NCBI GenBank assembly: GCA_021786215.1
Contig: JAJYNT010000028.1
Span: 1 to 6,008, forward strand
Length of the DNA stretch: 6,008 bases
Source: Chloroflexota bacterium
Lineage (GTDB): Bacteria; Chloroflexota; UBA6077
Direction of reading: 5' to 3'
Positions 1 to 5,852 of the stretch are shown here, one piece after another. A model generated the notes under the pieces. It searched no databases, was not told where the DNA came from, and saw only the letters and a program-made list of their open reading frames with translations. A program made the position numbers and the translations under genes. Position 1 is the stretch's first letter; each line of letters starts with the position of its first letter.

Positions 1-14
1 TTTCAGAACCCTTG

Positions 15-1916
15 TTAGCGACTGGACGTATCGCCCGGGTAGGGCGTTTGCCGCCGCGTGGCATCCTGGACCCGACGATCGATCTGCTCAAGCTCCTCAG
101 CTTCGAGTATCGACTCCAGCCGCTTCACGACCTCCGCGCCCCGATTCACCTTCTCCCAATCGCTCCCCAAAGATCGGAGCAGTTTCAGGGCAAAGAGGCT
201 TTCACGTAGCAACTCGAGATCTCCAGCCGTCCGACGAACCAACTCGGCTCGCGCGGTGGGTTCAACCTTGGGCACGTACCCGGCCTTCTTCAGCGCCTCG
301 ACCAGCTTCCAGAAGCGATCTGCTGCGACGCGATAGACGCGGGCGCCCAGACGTGACTGGAGATTCTCGGCGAACTCCGGCGCAGTCGCGAGCAACTCAG
401 CATCCTCCTCGGTAGACGCGGTTACCAGGGTAGCTCCCTCCAACAGGAAGCGGCCGTACCCCGACGCCCACTCCTCAGCCCGCTCTGTTACTTGCGCGGG
501 TAGATCGGGACCCACCAGCGTCTCCAGTGCCCTTCGCAACTCATCCCAGGAGCCTCCCGCTTCGAGCCCTGCCAGCAACGAAGCCCTCGTGACTCGGTAC
601 CGGCTCACCTTATCCCGGCTCAACAGCTCCATGTAGGGTTCCATGCTGTAGAGCAGCCTGAGGTCCCCGGGAACGGGCACCGCCAGCCGAATGGAGTCTT
701 CCACCAATATCTCGGGCTTCGCGGCCACCTCACCCGGTTCGTCCGCGATTTCGTCTCCAATCCATCGAAAACCCACCGCCCTCCCGCCCGGGCCAAGCCC
801 CCATTCAACCAGCCCTAACCAGTGAAGAGGTCCGCGTAGCAGGTAGCGGATCCATTCGCCCTCCACGACGTTCCAGCTGTCGGGTCCATACAGCTCCAAA
901 CCGGTGGACAGCTCCACCACGGCAAAGGATGGAGACGCGTGATCCTCCCTCAGGAAGTCCGGGCCATGGAGACGAACGCTCTCGCAGAAGCTGTCCTCGT
1001 CGATCCAGCCCTCTATGGCCATCTCGGACAGATTGTGCACGAGAAGTCGCCGAGCGGCGGTCTCGTCGATCCTTCCCGCCCCCAGCATCTGTTTCACCTT
1101 CCCGGCGGCCGCAAGCTCGCTCCAGCCCCTGTCCTTCAGGTACCGATCGATCAACCTCCCGCGGATCTCGCCAGGCTGTTCTGCCAGCAGTCTCCCCGCG
1201 GCTCTAGCGGGCCGCAGGAACTCGCCTTTCCGTGCCAACCAACCACCCTGTAGACAGAGGTGAATGAGAAACCTCCAGCGCTCTTCCCAGCGCCCCACCA
1301 GCAGATCAGTAGACAGCGAGGTGACCTCCCGCTCCAACTGTCCCAGTAGCGCCCGCGACATTTCACCTCGCAGCTGCGACTGGGGCTGGCGGCGGACGAA
1401 AGACAGAAGGCAGAAGAGGTCAAAAGGGACAGTTCGCCTGGCCACAGTGTCAGGTTGTTGGGTGGAACGAACATCCAGGATTCGTTCAGCTACAGAGGCT
1501 GGGAGAAACCCGCTGAGGGCAGAGTGCAACTCCTCTGGCAGATAGTAGACCTCGCCCCTCCAGGAACCCTTGGCCGCGAAACCTCGGAAGAGAAGACCCT
1601 TTTGCAACAAAGAAATGGTGGGTCCTTGTTCGCCTCGATCGGCGGCATCGCCATCACGATGCCGCGGGAATCGCCGCTCGAGCACGAAAGCCTTCACCAT
1701 CCAGTCCTGGTCCCGAAGCTGCTGAAGCAGGCAAATCTCCTCCGCGGACAGGGTTCTCAGGAATCCCGCCAACCACTCTTCGTCCAGCAAACGGCCCAGA
1801 AGAAGTTGGGCCAGCTCGGAGCGCAGCAGATCCTCGCCAACGACCAGCCGATGGTTCACGGCTATTTTGCGCAGCAGAGCCAGGGTGCAGTCTCGAAGCC
1901 CATCTTGCAGTCTCAT
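15..1916 (-). CDS. helicase-associated (XPB/Ssl2 N-terminal-like) domain protein, no motor domain
   Basis: This is a 633-residue protein of unknown function. It resembles bacterial proteins annotated as helicase-associated or XPB/Ssl2-like N-terminal domain (the Helicase_C_3 type) common in Chloroflexota and Actinomycetota. The diagnostic stretch is roughly residues 400-525, with a run like LAVPVPGDLRLLYSMEPY, then SRYRVTRASLLAGLEAG and a WASGYGRFLLEGATLV-type segment. Earlier family-like pieces are LLQKGLLFRG and VYYLPEEL near residues 103-130 and PLHWLGLVEWG near 363-373. I see no Walker A or DEAD/DEAH box, so it is not itself a helicase; a DNA-binding or scaffold role is inference. The reading frame opens at a GTG at 1976. 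I prefer the ATG at 1916, because relatives begin close to a 'LRDxxLALLRxIA' motif and that ATG sits just before RLQDGLRDCTLALLRKIA. Neither start has a clear Shine-Dalgarno. The tail after about residue 610 is charged and polar. It is divergent from the hydrolase gene at 2000. Confidence 0.8.
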   Translation of the reverse strand: MRLQDGLRDCTLALLRKIAVNHRLVVGEDLLRSELAQLLLGRLLDEEWLAGFLRTLSAEEICLLQQLRDQDWMVKAFVLERRFPRHRDGDAADRGEQGPTISLLQKGLLFRGFAAKGSWRGEVYYLPEELHSALSGFLPASVAERILDVRSTQQPDTVARRTVPFDLFCLLSFVRRQPQSQLRGEMSRALLGQLEREVTSLSTDLLVGRWEERWRFLIHLCLQGGWLARKGEFLRPARAAGRLLAEQPGEIRGRLIDRYLKDRGWSELAAAGKVKQMLGAGRIDETAARRLLVHNLSEMAIEGWIDEDSFCESVRLHGPDFLREDHASPSFAVVELSTGLELYGPDSWNVVEGEWIRYLLRGPLHWLGLVEWGLGPGGRAVGFRWIGDEIADEPGEVAAKPEILVEDSIRLAVPVPGDLRLLYSMEPYMELLSRDKVSRYRVTRASLLAGLEAGGSWDELRRALETLVGPDLPAQVTERAEEWASGYGRFLLEGATLVTASTEEDAELLATAPEFAENLQSRLGARVYRVAADRFWKLVEALKKAGYVPKVEPTARAELVRRTAGDLELLRESLFALKLLRSLGSDWEKVNRGAEVVKRLESILEAEELEQIDRRVQDATRRQTPYPGDTSSR

Positions 1917-1933
1917 GAGGCTAGTCGCCGGCC

Positions 1934-1962
1934 TTGACAGTAGCTGTTGAGGCGGGGAAAAT
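1934..1962 (+). promoter_or_regulatory. sigma70-type promoter for the metallohydrolase gene
   Basis: A perfect -35 TTGACA lies at 1934-1939. A 17-nt spacer separates it from GAAAAT at 1957-1962, which matches four of six -10 positions. A start near 1969 would give a leader of about 30 nt before the ATG at 2000. It is the best promoter-like pair in the divergent intergenic region. No equally good pair was seen for the opposite gene. Confidence 0.5.
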
Positions 1963-1973
1963 GCAATAGCTAC
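1940..1973. repeat. imperfect inverted repeat over divergent promoter, possible operator
   Basis: GTAGCTGTTG at 1940-1949 and CAATAGCTAC at 1964-1973 are inverted copies (9 of 10 positions) separated by 14 nt. The left arm fills the start of the promoter spacer, and the right arm covers the predicted transcription start. A dimeric repressor could bind here and affect both divergent genes. The right arm would fall inside the helicase-associated gene if its GTG at 1976 were used. Regulator unknown. Confidence 0.35.
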
Positions 1974-1984
1974 CACGCGCGATC

Positions 1985-1993
1985 AGGTGAGGG
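1985..1993 (+). promoter_or_regulatory. ribosome binding site fixing the metallohydrolase start
   Basis: AGGTGAGGG ends 6 nt before the ATG at 2000. This is a good Shine-Dalgarno at normal spacing and selects this ATG over alternatives. An out-of-frame ATG at 1987 lies inside the site itself and can be discounted. Confidence 0.6.
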
Positions 1994-1999
1994 ATATCG

Positions 2000-2626
2000 A
2001 TGTCCAACCTCGCTCCAGAAGTCACTCGATTGGTGTTGGGACCGCTCCAGACCAACTGCTATCTGCTGGTCTCACCCGCCGACCGAAGCGCCATGGTGAT
2101 CGATCCCGCGGACGACGCCGAGCGAATCACGAAAGCGGCCCAGTCGAAGGGCGCGCGCATCGATCAGATACTGCTGACCCACGCTCATCCGGATCACATC
2201 GCGGCGCTTCCCGACCTGCGGCGAGCGACGAATGCGACAGTGCTTCTCCACCGGCTTGACGCCGACCTGCTTCGCCGGCACGGTCGGGCCTACGGGATCA
2301 GGGATCAGCAGTTGTCCGAACTGCTGCCCGACGTCTACCTTGAAGGAAACGAGGAACTACGCATCGGGCAGTTGACGGGAACGGTGATCCATACACCCGG
2401 CCACACGCCGGGAAGTATCACCTTGCGTGCGGGCGACCTCCTCTTCACCGGCGACACTCTCTTCGCCCAGGGGGTTGGCCGTGTTGACCTGCCTGGCGGA
2501 GAGCCCCAGAGCCTCTTGCAGAGCATCCAGAGTCTGTTTGCTCTGCCGGATGAGTGCACCATCTTTCCCGGTCACGGCCCATCATCGACTATAGCTGCCG
2601 AGAAGCGCGACAACCCCTACGTCTGA
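2000..2626 (+). CDS. metallo-beta-lactamase-fold hydrolase, glyoxalase II-like
   Basis: This 208-residue protein belongs to the metallo-beta-lactamase superfamily, in the hydroxyacylglutathione hydrolase-like subgroup. These are cytosolic dinuclear metal hydrolases that commonly act on thioesters. The metal-binding motif HAHPDH is at residues 61-66. Further ligand candidates are His135 in HTPGHTPGS, Asp152 in FTGDTLF and His192 in FPGHGP. The N-terminal TNCYLL and the C-terminal EKRDNPY are also typical of the short bacterial glyoxalase II-like proteins. All expected ligands are present, so it should be active. It lacks the long C-terminal helical domain of true glutathione-dependent glyoxalase II, so the substrate may be another thioester, and that part is uncertain. 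The ATG has a good Shine-Dalgarno and an upstream promoter. The gene converges on the pyrophosphatase gene with 19 nt between stops and no obvious terminator in the gap. Confidence 0.9.
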   Translation: MSNLAPEVTRLVLGPLQTNCYLLVSPADRSAMVIDPADDAERITKAAQSKGARIDQILLTHAHPDHIAALPDLRRATNATVLLHRLDADLLRRHGRAYGIRDQQLSELLPDVYLEGNEELRIGQLTGTVIHTPGHTPGSITLRAGDLLFTGDTLFAQGVGRVDLPGGEPQSLLQSIQSLFALPDECTIFPGHGPSSTIAAEKRDNPYV

Positions 2627-2645
2627 GCAGTTCCCTGCGCCTTTC

Positions 2646-4292
2646 TCATGGTGATCGCGCTTTGATGGCATCGCGAATCGCGGGCAGCATTGGAACCAGC
2701 TGCTTCTTCCGCGAGAGAATGCCCGGGAAGGCCATGGTGTGACCGTCCTCCTCCAGGGGCCGCCCCAGCGCTTCCGATACCTCTCTCTCGTGACCCTCCA
2801 CCAGCATTTCCGATTGCTCGTGGGCGATGTCCATCATCATAAGGATCACGCTGGCGTAGCGACGCTCGTCCTTGAGACTGCGCATTTCCTCCAAGAGCTG
2901 CCGTCTCATTGCCGCCACTGCCGCGGCATTCACCGTCTCGACGCTGGAGACGCCGAAACGAAGATCGCCCAGCAGGAACTCCTTGAAGTCGGCGAGCAGC
3001 AGATCCCTGGGGCTCTTTCCGGCCACATCCGAAGCCGCCGAGAGAACCGCTCGCCCCAGCTCATTGATGTCCACCCCGGCCCGTTCGGCCAGCATCTCAG
3101 CTGCCCTACGGTCCTCCTGTGTGCAGGTAGGGGACTTGAACAGAATCGTGTCGGTGAGGATAGCTCCCAGCATGATCCCCGCGATCGCCCTGGGGATCTG
3201 GACCATGTTCTCGCGATACAGCTTGTAGATGATCGTGTTGCTGGAGCCCAGCGGCTCGAAGCGCAGGTAGACTGGGGCATCGGTTCGGATGTCGTAGACC
3301 CGGTGGTGGTCGATTATTGCAACAATCTCGGCCTCTTCAAGCCCCTCCACCGACTGGCTCCGCTCGTTGTGGTCCACCAGCACGACCCTCTGCTTCGGAG
3401 GGCGGAGCACGCCGCTTCGCGACACTATCCCGGTAACCTTTCCTTCCGGGTCCACTACCGGCAACACCGGCTGGCGAGTTAGAAGCGGTCGAGCATCTTC
3501 GAGCAGTTCGTCCTCCTGAGCCGACAACACATCAGTGGTCATGACGTGGCGAACGGGGATGCTCAGATTCAGCAGCTGCACAGTCTTGAATGTGTGGTGC
3601 CGCGAACTGATGATGGTGACATTCTTCTCCCGCGCGCTCTGAAGCACCTCGTCATCCACGGGGAAGCCGCCTGTGACCACGATGGCGCTGATGCCCTGCT
3701 CTATGGCCAGCTTCTGAGCGTCGGCTCGGTCACCGATCACCATGAGCGACTCGGGATCGATTCGATGGACCATGGACTCCAGACTCATGGCGCCGACGAA
3801 AACCCTATCCCAGCCTCGCCTACCGTTGCCATCCACCAGCAACTGTCCACCGAGGGCCCTCACGACGTTCTCCAGGTTCAGCGGTATCTCCTCGTTGAGC
3901 GAGAGCCCCACGCCCCCCATGAACAGATTGGCGAAGCTCTCCACCTGGATCAGGCCACACAACCGCCCATCGTTGTCCACCACAGGAAGAGCGGCTAGCT
4001 CTCTCTCCTGCAGCGTCCACCCCACGTCGTACAGCGAGTCCTCCTTGTTCACCGTGGGAGCGGGAGCAACCATCACGTCATCGACTCGTGCCTTCACATC
4101 CTGGATGTAGACAGGCGGTGGGACCGCGAAGCGGTTCAGCAGATACTCGGTCTCTTTTCGCAGTTCCCCCTGCCGGGCGGCCACGGCATCCTCGTTGCCC
4201 ATCGCTTGAAGAAGGTGCGCGTAAGCGATAGCACCGCAGATGGCATCGGTATCGGGGTGCTTGTGGCCGACAACGTAAAGGCGCCTGCTCAT
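2646..4292 (-). CDS. manganese-dependent inorganic pyrophosphatase with CBS-DRTGG-CBS regulatory insert (family II)
   Basis: A 548-residue cytosolic DHH-family pyrophosphatase hydrolysing PPi to two phosphates. The catalytic DHH domain is split by a regulatory insert. The N-terminal part has VVGHKHPDTDAICGAIAYA with metal ligands His10, Asp14 and Asp16. CBS1 spans about residues 70-120, a DRTGG domain about 135-245 (TGG at 207-209), and CBS2 about 248-295. The DHH part then resumes, with VLVDHNE (Asp307), the DHH triad at 328-330 and ILTDTILF (Asp381). The DHHA2 domain follows, with Lys426 in AGKSPRDLLLADFKEF and the phosphate-binding SRKK at 527-530. Everything needed for activity is present. 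In characterised relatives the CBS pair binds adenine nucleotides, with AMP/ADP inhibiting and ATP or diadenosine polyphosphates activating. Length fits the CBS-containing subfamily rather than the roughly 310-residue simple form. AGGGG lies 6 nt before this ATG, and an in-frame TAA 3 nt before it blocks extension. Its first 42 codons are duplicated immediately upstream. Confidence 0.95.
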   Translation of the reverse strand: MSRRLYVVGHKHPDTDAICGAIAYAHLLQAMGNEDAVAARQGELRKETEYLLNRFAVPPPVYIQDVKARVDDVMVAPAPTVNKEDSLYDVGWTLQERELAALPVVDNDGRLCGLIQVESFANLFMGGVGLSLNEEIPLNLENVVRALGGQLLVDGNGRRGWDRVFVGAMSLESMVHRIDPESLMVIGDRADAQKLAIEQGISAIVVTGGFPVDDEVLQSAREKNVTIISSRHHTFKTVQLLNLSIPVRHVMTTDVLSAQEDELLEDARPLLTRQPVLPVVDPEGKVTGIVSRSGVLRPPKQRVVLVDHNERSQSVEGLEEAEIVAIIDHHRVYDIRTDAPVYLRFEPLGSSNTIIYKLYRENMVQIPRAIAGIMLGAILTDTILFKSPTCTQEDRRAAEMLAERAGVDINELGRAVLSAASDVAGKSPRDLLLADFKEFLLGDLRFGVSSVETVNAAAVAAMRRQLLEEMRSLKDERRYASVILMMMDIAHEQSEMLVEGHEREVSEALGRPLEEDGHTMAFPGILSRKKQLVPMLPAIRDAIKARSP

Positions 4293-4303
4293 CAGTTACC
4301 CCT
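4161..4303. repeat. tandem duplication, pyrophosphatase-proximal copy
   Basis: This copy aligns with 4293-4435 at a constant offset of 132 bp over 143 bp with two differences: 4166 C versus 4298 A, and 4185 G versus 4317 A. It contains the functional pyrophosphatase start and first codons. The copies overlap in an 11-bp hybrid junction at 4293-4303. The flanking homology is AGGGGnAACTG on the minus strand, present at the thiE end and at pyrophosphatase codons for residues 42-46. That suggests slippage or unequal crossing-over at this short imperfect repeat. Confidence 0.95.
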
Positions 4304-4435
4304 GCCGGGCGGCCACAGCATCCTCGTTGCCCATCGCTTGAAGAAGGTGCGCGTAAGCGATAGCACCGCAGATGGCATCGGTATCGGGGTGCTTGTGGCC
4401 GACAACGTAAAGGCGCCTGCTCATCAGTTACCCCT
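4293..4435. repeat. tandem duplication, thiE-proximal copy
   Basis: This is the second copy of the 132-bp unit, carrying the end of thiE, the original TGATG stop/start overlap and the first 42 pyrophosphatase codons. The single difference inside the shared coding part (4317) is synonymous: the Ala codon reads GCT here and GCC in the other copy. The event therefore looks recent, or one copy has been held to the same protein sequence. Confidence 0.95.
4296..4424 (-). pseudogene. truncated duplicate of the pyrophosphatase N-terminus (42-codon mini-ORF)
   Basis: The ATG at 4424 overlaps the thiE stop by one base (TGATG) and is preceded by AGGGG at 6 nt, so it should be translated by coupling to thiE. 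It encodes 42 residues identical to the start of the pyrophosphatase, including the His10/Asp14/Asp16 metal-ligand motif, ending in AARQG and then TAA. The stop comes from the duplication junction, where the thiE-end sequence AGGGGTAACTG replaced AGGGGGAACTG. The peptide is only the first strand-helix units of the fold and should have no enzymatic activity. The TAA is followed by CTG ATG, so ribosomes finishing it are 3 nt from the true pyrophosphatase start, ideal for reinitiation. Readthrough of the single TAA would give a 592-residue protein with a repeated N-terminus. Confidence 0.75.
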
Positions 4436-5095
4436 CGTGGCGGCCTTGGCCTCGTGCGAAATCCGCAACAACTCCCTGGTGGCGTTGGCTACGTTAGGTT
4501 GCGCGAAAACGGCGCGGACCACGGCGACCGAGTCGGCACCAGCCTGAAGAACCGCTCCGCAGTTGCCCGCGTCTATGCCGCCGATGGCCACGAGAGGCTT
4601 AGTTGTGGCAGACCGGACCCTTCGCAGCAGGTCCATACCACCTAACTCCGCGTCCACTTTCGTCGGAGTCGCGAAAATGGCGCCGACGCCGAGATAGTCC
4701 ACGCCGGCCTTTTCGGCCTCCGACAACTCATCCACGGCCGAGATCGAGAGGCCGATCAGCTTCTCTGGACCCAGCAGGCGCCGGGCCTCTTCCGGGGGCA
4801 GATCGGTCTGTCCCAGGTGTACCCCATCGGCATCGGCACACCAGGCGAGGGCGAGGTCATCATTCACCAGGAACAGGGCGTTCCACTCAGCGCACAACGC
4901 CTTCATCGTCCGCGCTTCGTCGAGGAGCAGCCGTTTGGAGGTAGACTTGTCCCTGAGCTGAAGCACTCTGGCACCAGCCGCCAACGCCTCGGCCGCGGCA
5001 GCGATCCGCCGCTCAGAGGGGACAGCGTCCTCCGTGACCAGATATACACGGCTCTCCACCAACAATCGCAACATCCGTTCTCTGCTTTGAGACAT
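4424..5095 (-). CDS. thiE: thiamine-phosphate synthase
   Basis: A 223-residue cytosolic TIM-barrel enzyme that joins hydroxymethylpyrimidine diphosphate to hydroxyethylthiazole phosphate, giving thiamine phosphate and pyrophosphate. Family motifs appear in order: VLQLRDKSTS (QLRDK at 46-50), FLVNDDLALA (Asn78, Asp79), ADGVHLGQTDLP (about 89-100), GLSIS, then DYLGVGAIFATPTK (133-146) and PLVAIGGID (167-175) for phosphate binding. Length is normal for the family. I chose the ATG at 5095 because GGAAGGAG lies 5 nt upstream. The longer reading frame from 5167 would start upstream of the -10 box and adds 24 residues that look non-native. No other thi genes are in the window and no TPP riboswitch is seen in the leader. 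The stop overlaps the mini-ORF start, placing it first in a unit with the pyrophosphatase, which could remove the PPi it releases. Confidence 0.93.
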   Translation of the reverse strand: MSQSRERMLRLLVESRVYLVTEDAVPSERRIAAAAEALAAGARVLQLRDKSTSKRLLLDEARTMKALCAEWNALFLVNDDLALAWCADADGVHLGQTDLPPEEARRLLGPEKLIGLSISAVDELSEAEKAGVDYLGVGAIFATPTKVDAELGGMDLLRRVRSATTKPLVAIGGIDAGNCGAVLQAGADSVAVVRAVFAQPNVANATRELLRISHEAKAATRGN

Positions 5096-5100
5096 GGCTG

Positions 5101-5108
5101 CTCCTTCC
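5101..5108 (-). promoter_or_regulatory. ribosome binding site deciding the thiE start
   Basis: GGAAGGAG on the minus strand ends 5 nt before the ATG at 5095. It is the strongest Shine-Dalgarno in the window and supports the shorter 223-residue ThiE. Confidence 0.75.
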
Positions 5109-5150
5109 ATCTCCTTGATCCCGCCGGCGGACCTGCGTGGCCATGCGGCG

Positions 5151-5180
5151 ATTATATGTCGCGCCACGAAGGGGTTTCAA
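5151..5180 (-). promoter_or_regulatory. sigma70-type promoter for thiE and the pyrophosphatase
   Basis: On the minus strand, TTGAAA (5180-5175) is followed by an 18-nt spacer and a perfect TATAAT (5156-5151). Transcription should begin near 5144, giving a leader of about 50 nt before thiE. The leader is too short for a TPP aptamer and lacks its conserved motifs. The strong hairpin at 5186-5223 sits 5 nt upstream of the -35. Confidence 0.65.
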
Positions 5181-5185
5181 CGACA

Positions 5186-5223
5186 CACCCCGAAGGGATG
5201 ATACCACTCATCCCTTCGGGGTG
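5186..5223. terminator. perfect 16-bp hairpin, probable terminator of the upstream unit (or operator)
   Basis: The arms 5186-5201 (CACCCCGAAGGGATGA) and 5208-5223 are perfect reverse complements around a 6-nt loop, TACCAC. It lies between the winged-helix gene stop and the thiE promoter, where a transcription barrier is expected. Neither side has a run of T, so it is not a classical intrinsic terminator. RNA processing, factor-assisted termination, or a protein-binding palindrome next to the -35 are alternatives. Confidence 0.55.
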
Positions 5224-5253
5224 GTTCAGAACGATTCCTCTAGCAGACTATAG

Positions 5254-5270
5254 AGAGCCAGTGCGGCTCT
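5254..5270 (-). terminator. small hairpin at the end of the winged-helix gene
   Basis: AGAGCC and GGCTCT form a 6-bp stem with a 5-nt loop that overlaps the TAG stop of the gene. There is no T-tract after it. It may only protect the 3' end or be incidental, and it is a weak call on its own. Confidence 0.2.
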
Positions 5271-5685
5271 AAGCCGCGGCGTGGCCGCTCTTATGGGCCG
5301 CCTCCGCTGTCAACTGCGCCTTGCGCGCTCTGTGCAGCGACTTCGCGGCCAGCTGCTCGACAATCTCCCCATACAGTGGGGAGAGACTCAGGCGGTACAA
5401 ACGCTCCACTGACGCCTTCGTGCCGGGATCAGTACTGAGGCCGTACTCCATCTCACTGCTGGAGTCAGCCTGGTGCTTTATCAGCAAACCGGCTCGGACG
5501 AGGGCCTCCAGGGCTTCCTCGGTGCGCTCCAAGCACCTCAGGCCCAGTTCTTCCGAGAAGTAGTTCACGTTGCCACGCACTGCAGGTTTGTCTCGAAGGT
5601 ACCGGAGAATGTTATATCTGGCCAAGTCGTCGACATCGTGCTCCAACAACTGTTCCAGATCGGGATCCAGCCTGACGCTGAGCAT
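5269..5685 (-). CDS. small winged-helix-like protein, function unknown
   Basis: A 138-residue protein I cannot assign to a named family. Residues about 20-85 read like a winged helix-turn-helix: ARYNILRYLRDKP as a first helix, FSEELGL, then CLERTEEALEALVRAGLLIKH as a recognition-type helix, and a polar wing (ADSSSEMEYGLS). The first residues, MLSVRLDPDLEQLLEH, resemble the strand and first helix of a ribbon-helix-helix protein. The C-terminus is helical, Ala/Lys/His-rich and basic. No signal peptide or membrane segment is seen. The frame opens at a GTG at 5697, but AGGAGG (5702-5697) would overlap that codon, so the ATG at 5685, 11 nt downstream of it, is preferred. A c-di-AMP riboswitch lies about 170 nt upstream on the same strand with no convincing gene between them, so this gene is the likeliest regulated target. 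A regulator role is inferred from fold-like appearance only. Confidence 0.7.
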   Translation of the reverse strand: MLSVRLDPDLEQLLEHDVDDLARYNILRYLRDKPAVRGNVNYFSEELGLRCLERTEEALEALVRAGLLIKHQADSSSEMEYGLSTDPGTKASVERLYRLSLSPLYGEIVEQLAAKSLHRARKAQLTAEAAHKSGHAAA

Positions 5686-5852
5686 GAAACCGAGCACCTC
5701 CTAGCTCGTTCCTCTTTGATAGCGAGGCCGAATGCACGGGGAAAACAACCTGCTAGAGGCGACGATCCGGAGAGAAGACAGGGGCGCGCCATACACCGGG
5801 CGACATCAGCAACCATACCCGGCTGAAGGCGACCCATTTCGCTCGTCCTCTT
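5686..5852 (-). other. long untranslated leader between the riboswitch aptamer and the winged-helix gene
   Basis: About 165 nt that should contain the riboswitch expression platform. No strong intrinsic terminator is visible; the best local hairpin is a 5-bp TCAGC/GCTGA stem with an 11-nt loop. Two near-identical purine-rich elements occur: AAAGAGGACGAGC (5853-5841, at the aptamer's 3' edge) and AAAGAGGAACGAGC (5717-5704, before the gene). An ATG at 5837 follows the first at Shine-Dalgarno distance and opens a 90-codon frame into the winged-helix gene, but its protein has no recognisable family character. It may be a leader ORF, a gene remnant or chance. Confidence 0.4.
5697..5702 (-). promoter_or_regulatory. 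ribosome binding site of the winged-helix gene
   Basis: AGGAGG on the minus strand, continuing as AGGAGGTG, is a full consensus Shine-Dalgarno. Spacing to the ATG at 5685 is 11 nt, slightly long. The in-frame GTG at 5697 overlaps the motif and so is an unlikely start. Confidence 0.55.

Noticed and set aside
1455..1937. Plus-strand open frame of 160 codons
   Set aside because: Antisense to the helicase-associated gene, with no recognisable motif or Shine-Dalgarno. It runs into the divergent promoter region.
2739..3482. Long plus-strand open frame of 247 codons
   Set aside because: Wholly antisense to the well-supported pyrophosphatase. The His/Leu/Arg-rich product is typical of a GC-rich shadow frame, with no family motif.
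4206..4547. Plus-strand frame with a repeated peptide block (KKVRVSDSTADGIGIG repeated), resembling a tandem-repeat protein
   Set aside because: It is the antisense reading of the 132-bp duplication in the pyrophosphatase N-terminus and thiE. The repetition comes from the DNA duplication, and the frame has no ribosome binding site.
5096..5167. N-terminal extension of ThiE to an ATG at 5167
   Set aside because: The start would lie upstream of the perfect TATAAT box, and the added residues do not look like ThiE. The ATG at 5095 has a strong Shine-Dalgarno.
5096..5268. TPP riboswitch upstream of thiE
   Set aside because: Checked the minus strand for the conserved CTGAGA and paired TPP-aptamer motifs and found none. 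The predicted leader is only about 50 nt.
5237..5759. 10-bp inverted repeat (CCTCTAGCAG at 5237-5246 and its complement at 5750-5759) flanking the winged-helix gene
   Set aside because: Considered as mobile-element ends or long-range pairing. Ten-base matches of this kind are expected several times by chance in a 6-kb window, and there is no transposase or target-site duplication.
5565..5837. 90-codon minus-strand frame after the riboswitch, with a GRLQPGMVADV stretch recalling amidohydrolase C-termini
   Set aside because: Not called as a gene. The rest of the product is Cys/Ser/Arg-rich with no family likeness, and it overlaps the better-supported winged-helix gene by more than 130 nt. The amidohydrolase-like stretch is probably chance.
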